64,000 nucleotides of DNA from Vicia villosa (Eukaryota > Streptophyta > Magnoliopsida > Fabales > Fabaceae). The DNA lies in contig NC_081183.1 in NCBI RefSeq assembly GCF_029867415.1, forward strand, positions 189,311,247-189,375,246, in the 5' to 3' direction. The notes beneath the pieces were generated by a model, which made no database searches, was not told the origin of the DNA, and was given only the letters and a program-made list of their open reading frames with translations. Made by a program: the position numbers and the translations under genes. Positions 56,722 to 64,000 of this stretch are shown here, piece by piece (the stretch's first letter is position 1; every line of letters begins with the position of its first letter).

Positions 56722-58845
56722 TGTACATCCACAAATACCATATAAACAATACATCACAACATCGTCTAAACCACCATTGAACATTATCAATTAAATGTCA
56801 AACTTTAACAACAAAAATAATCATCATTCATAAGAATGCATCACTTCACAATCACGTCGCTATGTTGCACACATCATACAACAATACATCGCTTCGCAAT
56901 CACGTCGCTATGTCATATCATCATACAACATTAATTCAATTCACAATGCATCACAATACAACTTATCAACATTGACCATATGGTCCACAACAACAACGAA
57001 AAATTCATCATGTTACGGCAACAACAATTCAAAATATTATAACAACAAATCCCTCATATTACAACAACAACAACAAATTCATCATGTTACAACAACAACA
57101 AACATCAACATTTCATCTTATTAACAACAACATTAACACATTCATCATATTCCTTAATTTAAGTAATCATCATAACACGTTATATTCAACTTCATATATA
57201 TTGTTAATTCATCACATGGCATCATCATCGACTCATACATATCAAATACGCACAATTAATCGCATATAGCATACAACATCTTTATTGACTCGTACATATC
57301 AATATGTACAATAGCAACACCAATAACCTATTATTACTATTCATAGTAAGGCATTGCATCTCATCTACATCTTTACGGCATACAAACATACATAAAGCAT
57401 TCATCATCACAAAACATCATTAAATCAATATCATACAATTCAAGTAACGACATAACATGATTAGTTCAACTTCTTAATTAAAGCATATTTTTTTATTATT
57501 TTATCACAATACATCATTGTCTCATCATAAGGAAAGTACATATCATCATCTCAATAGAATTGTATCATCATAAGAAAAAGATACATCAAGTTATACCACA
57601 ACATGGTTATGTCAATTCATTACAAAGAGCATACTTCGCATGTTAACACAACATAGTTCATCACTTAATCCTAATAAACATAATAGGAGACTAAATCATA
57701 TTAATAATTTTATTGCATCATGGTATTGTTTATTGCTTTAGCTTTCCAATGCTTCGAACGACGCATAAAACGGAGTTACGGATCAAAAGTTATGGTCTAT
57801 ACAAAATCTGCCAAAAAATGGAAATCTGCGGGTCGACGCAAAGGATTCATAGGTCGACGCATGGATGCTTTCTACCCCCCTCGGTTTAGCTCAGGTCGAC
57901 TCATGAGTCGATGTAAAGGATTCTCTAGGTCGACTCACATAATTCATGGGTCGACGCGTGTTGAAGGAAAGTGGATTTTCTGCCTTTTTGGGTTGCTCAG
58001 GTCGACCCAGACTTCTGTGTAGGTCGACTCATGCTGCGTGAAAACTCAGAAATCACCATTTTTCTTCCCTAATCCCCTCATACAACACCCACTAACCCAT
58101 ACACCATTTATGCATCAATTGAAAGCAAATTACCACACAAGTAAAGTTCTTAAACATGTTTCTAACCATGGGTTCATACACAAACATCAACAACATGATA
58201 ATGGAACAATTTCATGGATTCTATCATAAACCCTAACAATTTCAAACTCACACATCCATGGAGAATAACATACAATCTAACCCACCATACACATCATCAT
58301 GACAACCCTTAGAGAGTAATAACCTCACCCTTACCTTAGCAAAAACTTCACCTTCTTCAATGGAGTTCTTCTCCTTCATGCCATAACTTTCCTCTTTCTT
58401 CCCTTCTTTCTCTTCTTTCTCTTCTTTCTCCAAATGAGTTATGTCTCTAAAACCCTAACTCTCTTACTATCATTCTTTTCGTAATTGGGCTTAACCCACA
58501 ATCCAATCTCATATTCTATATAGGCCAAATTCATAACATTCCTCTAATTACTCAATTAGGCCAAATAACACACATAATTGAATAATCACATAACATAACG
58601 AATATTATTCCCAATAATATTCCCCAACTACAATTTCTCCATAACCTAATTAATACCAACTCGCGATTATATTTCTCTGACTAATCTGACTAATTAATCC
58701 GACCATAAGCTTAACTGCTCAAATCAACATATTAATCCAATCGTGCCTTTCGAATAGTATCGATAAATCTCAACCTCGACTAATTCCAGCGAATAAATCC
58801 TTGATTTAATTTAATTAAATAATTAATAAAATTCGAGGCGTTACA
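56722..58845 (-). mobile_element. Second gypsy-type LTR (probably solo), about 2.1 kb
   Basis: On the minus strand the right end is TGTAACGCCTCGAATTTTAT. It shares 'acggatcaaaagttatg' (57779) with the LTR-like region at 33.4 kb. The interior is CA-rich and contains near repeats of 'caatcacgtcgctatgt' (about 56850-56920) and an array of ggtcgac motifs (57830-58030). No coding domain. The left boundary, directly against the Ogre-like LTR, and the target duplication could not be fixed. Confidence 0.55.
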
Positions 58846-58849
58846 TGAT

Positions 58850-59029
58850 TTCCTCCCTGGCTTGGTAGCCCCCAGAGTAGGTGTTGTTGTACACCGAACT
58901 GGGTAAATAAACATCTGTGTTCTTTACTGTGTTTTTTTACTTCTGCAAAGTTTTTAATATCTGTGTCTTAGTGGATGTCATAACATCCGATAAGACATTG
59001 ACTGACTGGTACTAGGATATTCAAACTCC
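58850..59029. mobile_element. Copia-like retrotransposon scrap
   Basis: Contains 'gtaggtgttgttgtacaccg' and 'actgggtaaataaacatctg', phrases typical of the sequence near the PPT/3' end of legume copia elements. Under 200 bp, no ends. Confidence 0.4.
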
Positions 59030-59459
59030 ATAACTGCCTAGATCCTTTCCCTAAAAAATTAAGATCAATTCAAAATCAAGGTCACCAATTGGAAAACCCT
59101 AGACTTCAATTTTGGACTGTTACCCAGATAGAGAGAATCCACCTCCATCATTTTACACCAAAACTATGATAACCGAATTAATTTTTTAATAGCTGTTAGT
59201 TTGCATTACAACTTGAGCTAAGCTAAGATTAAATCTTCAATTGATTGTTTAAGAAATAAAATCAAAATAGAGTATAATAGTTTGAATTGGGATACCGTTG
59301 AAGCCATTGAGCGCAGCGAGAATGATATCCTTAATAAGAAGCTCATAGACACTTGAATTCATGCTAGATTCATCGAATATATGATTTGAGAAAATTTGAA
59401 AATTGAAGATGGAAAAATCGAAAAACACAAATTGACAATCATAATTTAATTGAATTATC
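59030..59459 (-). pseudogene. Third kinesin-7N copy: exon 2 and flanking introns only
   Basis: Homologous to 30982-31410 and 49806-50237. It covers part of intron 2, exon 2 (59296-59385) and most of intron 1, stopping just before exon 1. The splice acceptor of exon 2 is mutated (AA where both intact copies have AG) and codons differ (Thr to Met, Thr to Ile). It is a dead relic. Some diagnostic bases match copy 1 and others copy 2. Confidence 0.92.
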
Positions 59460-61004
59460 TACTTTTAATATATTAATATAATAAAACTCTGATTATATAG
59501 AAAATTCCTTAATTAACCTTATGAGAACTAATTTGAGAGTGATTTTAAGGCACCTAAATGTCATTACATTAACCTTAATTATTACTTAACTTTTTTTTTA
59601 ATTATTATTAATTCTAAATAATTGCATCCAATTTAATTAACATATTTTATTTAATTTTCATTGACCTATTGTTTTTTCCCATACACGCTTTCACGCATGA
59701 GGGAGAATTTTTTTTGTCATTACATCACGGAAGTTGTAAAGTCTCAATATTTTTCCAATGCAGCCTTTATAATAAGAACACACATGAAGAGATCAAATCA
59801 TTCTCCAATTCTTTTTCATTGTTTTTCGGTTTTGTTTTTAGGGTTTTAAGTTCTTCTTCCTTTTAATCAGTTTTTTCATAATAGTGTTGTTGATTTCTTC
59901 ATTTTATCAGTTTCTTTGCATCAAAATTTGCATCATGTGCTATAAGAATGAACTAGATGAACAACTTTCCTCATCTTCCAATGTTGAACAATAAGTTCCT
60001 TTTTTCCGTGTGAAACTATTGCATTCAATACAAAAATGCAGCAGCTTCTTCTTCGATTTTCCAACAACTTTTATATTCAATTTTTTTTCGGTTTTATTTT
60101 TAGGGTTGTATTTTCTTCTTTGTGTTCATCGGTTTTTTCATAAGTATTGTTGTTGTTATTCTTCCTTTTATTGTTTCTGTTTGCATCAGCTTATAGCATG
60201 ATTCCCCTGCAACTTTTTAAAATGTTTTTGTTTATTTTTTTCGGTTATATTATTATTGTTATAAGTATTGTTGTTGTTGTTTTTCATCTCGCTTTGTTCT
60301 GCATCTCGCCGTCGCTAACGAACCCTACATCTTGAATCATTTTTTACAGTTATGGCTGAAACCGTCAATGTCGTTTCCATCGCAATCGAAGTTAAACCCA
60401 ACAGATGGAGCTTTAATCTTCATGTCTTCTATTGAACTCTTTCCCAAATTTGATTTCTTCATGTATATAGGTTTAAATTTCATATTTTTATGTTTGTTTT
60501 AACCTCATTTGAAAATGATTAATCACTATATTAGTTTTAAGTATTTCTGTTTATTTGTTGTGTTGTTATTGGAGTTTTAAATCTAAGAATCTGATAAATC
60601 ACTGGAGTTTTTTTGTTTAGTTTATTTAGTGTAGAGAATTTGAGTTTTGTCTATTGTATTGTAACAATAAAAAATAAAGTATACTTTATTACAATGTCCA
60701 TTAAATTTCTATTGATTTTTAAGTTCTTTCCATTACATATTATTTGTCTTTTAGGTTTAATATATATTGATTTAATTTTAAATTTTAATATATTGATTTA
60801 ATTTAATTTCCTTAAATAAATGCATTATTTGTTTTTAATGTATATTGATTTATTTTTATGTTTTGAATTCTACTATTATCTCCTATCATTTATTATTTTA
60901 ATAAGGAAATTAACATCCACCAAATTAAAAAAAAAAATCGAAAAAATGGTTAACCAACAAAATATATTGATTTAATTTTAAGTTTTAATGTATTGATTTA
61001 ATGT

Positions 61005-61196
61005 TAGGATTAAATAAGTTTTTGATCCTTATAAATATTGCATTTTCATTTTTAGTCTCTCCTTTCCTTCAGGCAACGGTTTTACGGTTTTAACTGGTTT
61101 TGACAATGGTTTTTTTGTAAAAACCGTTGCCTAAAGGCAGGGAGGGACTAAAAATAAAAACGCAATATTTATAGGGACCAAAAACTTATTTAACCC
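61005..61196. mobile_element. Palindromic MITE, about 190 bp
   Basis: Left ttaggattaaataagttttt and right aaaaacttatttaaccct are inverted repeats. A second inverted pair (ggcaacggtttt and aaaaccgttgcc) sits inside, so the whole element can fold. Typical of a common legume MITE with ends 'gggttaaataagtttttggt'. Target duplication unclear. Confidence 0.7.
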
Positions 61197-61259
61197 TCAT
61201 TGTTTTTAATCTATATTGATTTATTTTTATGTTTTTTATTTTACAATTATGTACTATTT

Positions 61260-61902
61260 AGGGGTAGGAATAGGCCAGACCGACTAACAGGGGCCTACGA
61301 CCTAGCCTACACATGCCCAGGACAGGCTTTTTTTTCAAATAGAAAAGACCTAGGCTTTTTTAAAAGCCTATTTAGCTAAAAAGGCTAGGCCGTAGCCCAT
61401 ACAAAAAGCCTTTTAAGCCTAATAGACTGGCCTATTTAAATATATATGAATAATTTAATTATTATTATTATAATATTGTGTTATACTTTGAATTAAAATA
61501 CAAAAAGCAAGCTTAGTCATTTTGATGAACGAATGAAAATTAACTGCAAAAACTTTATAAACAATGTCATAAGTTGTTTTCTTAAGTTCTTTCAAATAAA
61601 TAGTATCAAAAAATTAATGTTAATAGGTAAACTTGAATAAATCAACGCAAATAAGCATTTAGTCTTGTTGATCTTTTAATTTGTTAGTCTATTTAAACAT
61701 TAGTTAAATTTTTTATTTACAAATGCTCAAATAAAATAGGTTTTTGTGTAGGCTCTTAGGCCAAACAAGCCTTCGAAAAGGTCAGACTTAGGCCTAAAAA
61801 TAAGCATTTGATAGGCCATAGGCTAGGCTTGGCATTAAAATTTTTGACAGGCCAGACTCAGACTTGGCAAAACTTAACTCGGCCCAGCCTATTCCCACCC
61901 CT
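61260..61902. mobile_element. hAT-like element, about 643 bp
   Basis: Left end AGGGGTAGGAATAGGCC and right end ggcccagcctattcccacccct are long inverted repeats. The subterminal regions are rich in 'taggcc'/'ggccta' motifs. Flanks (tactattt versus tacacgtt) do not give a clean 8-bp duplication. No transposase. Confidence 0.65.
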
Positions 61903-62974
61903 TACACGTTTTTTTATATGACGAGGGCAAATAATTATGACTTTTACTTGGAAAATAGTTAACCAAAAAAATAGTTTATTTCTTCTATTACCAATGCAAA
62001 AACTCTCTCTTACCGATACAAATGCATTGACTCTAAATATTAACTCTTGCTTTAATGCCTAAAAATTTGACAAAGTTATAAAAAAATTCAAAAACTAAAA
62101 ACATCATTACATTTATGGCATGATTAATAGTATGATTTATTTCTATTTTATTGTTTCTCATACATATATTATTTTATTTTATGACTCTCAGGATTCCTAT
62201 TTTTCTTAATTTTGTCGTTCATTGTTGTTCTTAAACGTGAAAAACTATATATATTTTTCAACACCATTCATTTTATTTTTATTAAATGTTTCCTTATTAA
62301 TTGAATTACACTTTATGACATTTTATTACTAAGTTAAATCATTATATATGAATTCGAAAATAAATTATCTTATATTTTTTATTGTAAATAATAAATTATA
62401 AAAAAATATTTTACTAAATAAATAATTATTATGCTCTTTCATTATTAAAATTAATTATTAATATTATTTATTATTCCCTCATTTCTATATTATTTTTCTT
62501 TTCATTTTTATAACTTTTTTAAATAACAATTCATTAATATTATGACTTCTCAATCCCAAATTATTAAATATTGTCATAACTCATATGCCAAAAGATACAT
62601 TGAAAATTGTTTGTTTGTTTTACGTGAAAATAAGTTTCTTCCTGATGGAACCACTTGATGTCATAACTCGCCCCCGAACCGGACTAAACCGGTGGTATAA
62701 AGCCAAAAAAAATAAGTTTCTCCCTCCCAATAATTAAAATTTCTCACCAAAATTTTTATTCTATAAATTTTCAATTAAGTTGATAATGGACATTCAATAT
62801 TATGCAAAGACCAATATAAAAAATCTCCAAAAAGAAATAGCCATCAATATGTTAATCCGTCCACTTAAATAGTGTATATATATTTTTTTGAAGAGGACTT
62901 AAATAGTGTATATTAATTTGCGATTTTATTGTTATTTTGAACTATTGGCTTACCCAATATTTTGTTACACGTGA

Positions 62975-63760
62975 AATATTACACAGACGTCGTTTACCTG
63001 ACGTACTTATCGGATACCGCACGTGTACATGAGTACAACTGGGGAGCAGCTACACTGGCGTACACCTACCACATACTTGGAGAGGGATGCCTGTGGAAGG
63101 AAAGGACTGTGGCTGGAAGCTGTACCCTCTTAGTGGTAACAATCTTATATCCTTCTACATTTTCTCAAAGTTTATTATATATTTGTGATAGTATGTTTGA
63201 TCACCATGTTTTTTTTTTCTATGTTGGATACTACAGCACTTCCTTGAAATTATTAGCTGGGGAGAGATGTCGGGTTACACTGAGGCCATGCCGCGTGCTA
63301 GAGCCTTCGCCCCCCCTCAGAGGGAACCAGGTGCCGGATCCTTACAGGAGCTGTCTTGACCGCATGGCCGCTGAGAACGTCCGATATGACTACTTTGATG
63401 ATCACCGTGAGACATTTTCGTGGGATGACATCACTTTATATTCTGGATGGTTGGCTGTCAGTTCGACCACTATTGTTCTTTATCTTCTGCAACGCGTCAT
63501 GCATCAGTTTGGCTACCAGCAGACGATACCCCGTCATCCTTTTGACTCCGCTCTTATCGTCATGACTCGTCAACAGCTAGATGAGGTCTTTGCAGACTGG
63601 GAGCACCACATGGTTCTTGCTGAGGCTTGGGCGACCAGATCAGAGGTAGATTGGAGCTACGTCGACGTGTATATCACCTAGTACTACAGAGTGTCACACC
63701 TATACATGATTCCCACTGCACCTGGATCACCGTGCAGGATGATGTCCGACACACATTAGT
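62975..63760 (+). pseudogene. Plant mobile domain (PMD) protein fragment, MAIN-like / 'phosphatase 7 long form' family
   Basis: Recognisable PMD blocks: YLSDTARVHEYNWGAATLAY, LGEGCLWKERTVAGSCTLL, SCLDRMAAENVRYDYFDDHR, LYSGWLAVSSTTIVLYL, HQFGYQQTIPRHPFDSA and FADWEHHMV. An intron of 63136-63236 (gtaac...tacag) joins TLLV to HFLEIISW. Downstream the frame ends at a TGA (63357-63359), while the SCLDRM block continues in another frame, so there is a frameshift near 63345. A TAG at 63679-63681 sits where the family usually has Trp (YIT*YYRVSH). The N-terminal half is missing. PMD genes are widespread in plants and often carried by transposons. Confidence 0.8.
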
Positions 63761-64000
63761 GATGCCTGTGATTTTTTTGATATCAATATTTTGATTTTAT
63801 TTTATATAATGTTACTTTGATTATGTATTCAACATTATTGGCTGACGATATATACAATGTATTTTTTTGGTGTATTATTTACTATCGCCTTTAAATTGCA
63901 TTACTTTAATATCCTATAATTTGATTTTTCATTTTTGTTATAAAAATTGAGTTTTTGAGTGAAATGTACGTGACTTTAAAATATAACAGACTGTTCCGTA
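63761..64000. other. AT-rich sequence at right edge
   Basis: Downstream of the PMD remnant. No feature seen. Confidence 0.5.

Larger units (their letters stand above)
59460..62961. other. Transposon-rich AT-rich intergenic region
   Basis: No gene supported. Two similar pyrimidine-rich blocks (59805-59900 and 60085-60175, both with 'ttcggttttgtttttagggt'-like phrases) look like an old duplication. 'tatattgatttaattttaa' repeats occur near 60762, 60790 and 60964. A short frame ATGGCTGAAACC at 60353 gives about 27 codons of no known family. See MITE and hAT entries. Confidence 0.55.

Noticed and set aside
56850..56920. Spaced near-identical repeats (caatcacgtcgctatgt) resembling a CRISPR-like array
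   Set aside because: Only two full units, within an LTR of a plant genome; a simple LTR repeat explains them.
60353..60436. Short frame starting ATGGCTGAAACC as a small gene
   Set aside because: About 27 codons, no homology recognised, and no clear splice continuation.

Overview
The window is nuclear DNA of a flowering plant, and almost certainly a legume of the Medicago/Trifolium/pea/vetch group. The evidence is AT-rich sequence, GT-AG introns, dense MITEs, TRIM and Ogre-type LTR sequences typical of legumes, and plant-specific gene families. All gene models were built by hand from splice sites and reading frames; no database search was run.

Region 1 (1-15.2 kb) is a nearly complete PRP40A gene (pre-mRNA-processing factor, two WW domains then FF repeats) on the + strand. 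It has 26 visible exons giving 982 codons, and only the short first exon is missing. Its introns carry a hAT-like element, a palindromic MITE, a complete TRIM retrotransposon, an uninterrupted (TTA)n tract of about 640 bp next to another hAT-like element, a TRIM solo LTR and Stowaway MITEs.

Region 2 (16.4-50.4 kb) is a direct segmental duplication. Each copy holds, on the - strand, a DUF4378-like gene, a broken Ty1/copia element, two Stowaway MITEs and an 18-exon kinesin-7 gene (KIN-7N-like, 816 codons). A core of about 14.06 kb (16958-31017 versus 34752-49841) lies at a constant offset of 17,792 and looks nearly identical. The homologous flanks just outside it are visibly diverged. Copy 1 keeps a complete DUF4378-like gene; in copy 2 the terminal exon is lost at a breakpoint near 34578, next to an orphan promoter and first exon. 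Copy 2 of the kinesin carries a 1,024-bp hAT element exactly at the exon 3 splice donor, and its 8-bp target duplication recreates the GT. A third, ruined piece of the same kinesin lies at 59.03-59.46 kb.

Region 3 (50.6-64 kb) is transposon-rich: a 702-bp hAT element, a BiP/HSP70 pseudogene split by a Harbinger-type MITE, an Ogre-like LTR with primer-binding site, a second gypsy-type LTR, the kinesin relic, further MITE/hAT elements, and a frameshifted plant-mobile-domain (PMD) pseudogene at the right edge.

No new biological system is evident. The most interesting signals are the sharply bounded, apparently homogenised duplication, the transposon that preserved a splice site by its own target duplication, and the very long pure trinucleotide tract inside PRP40A.
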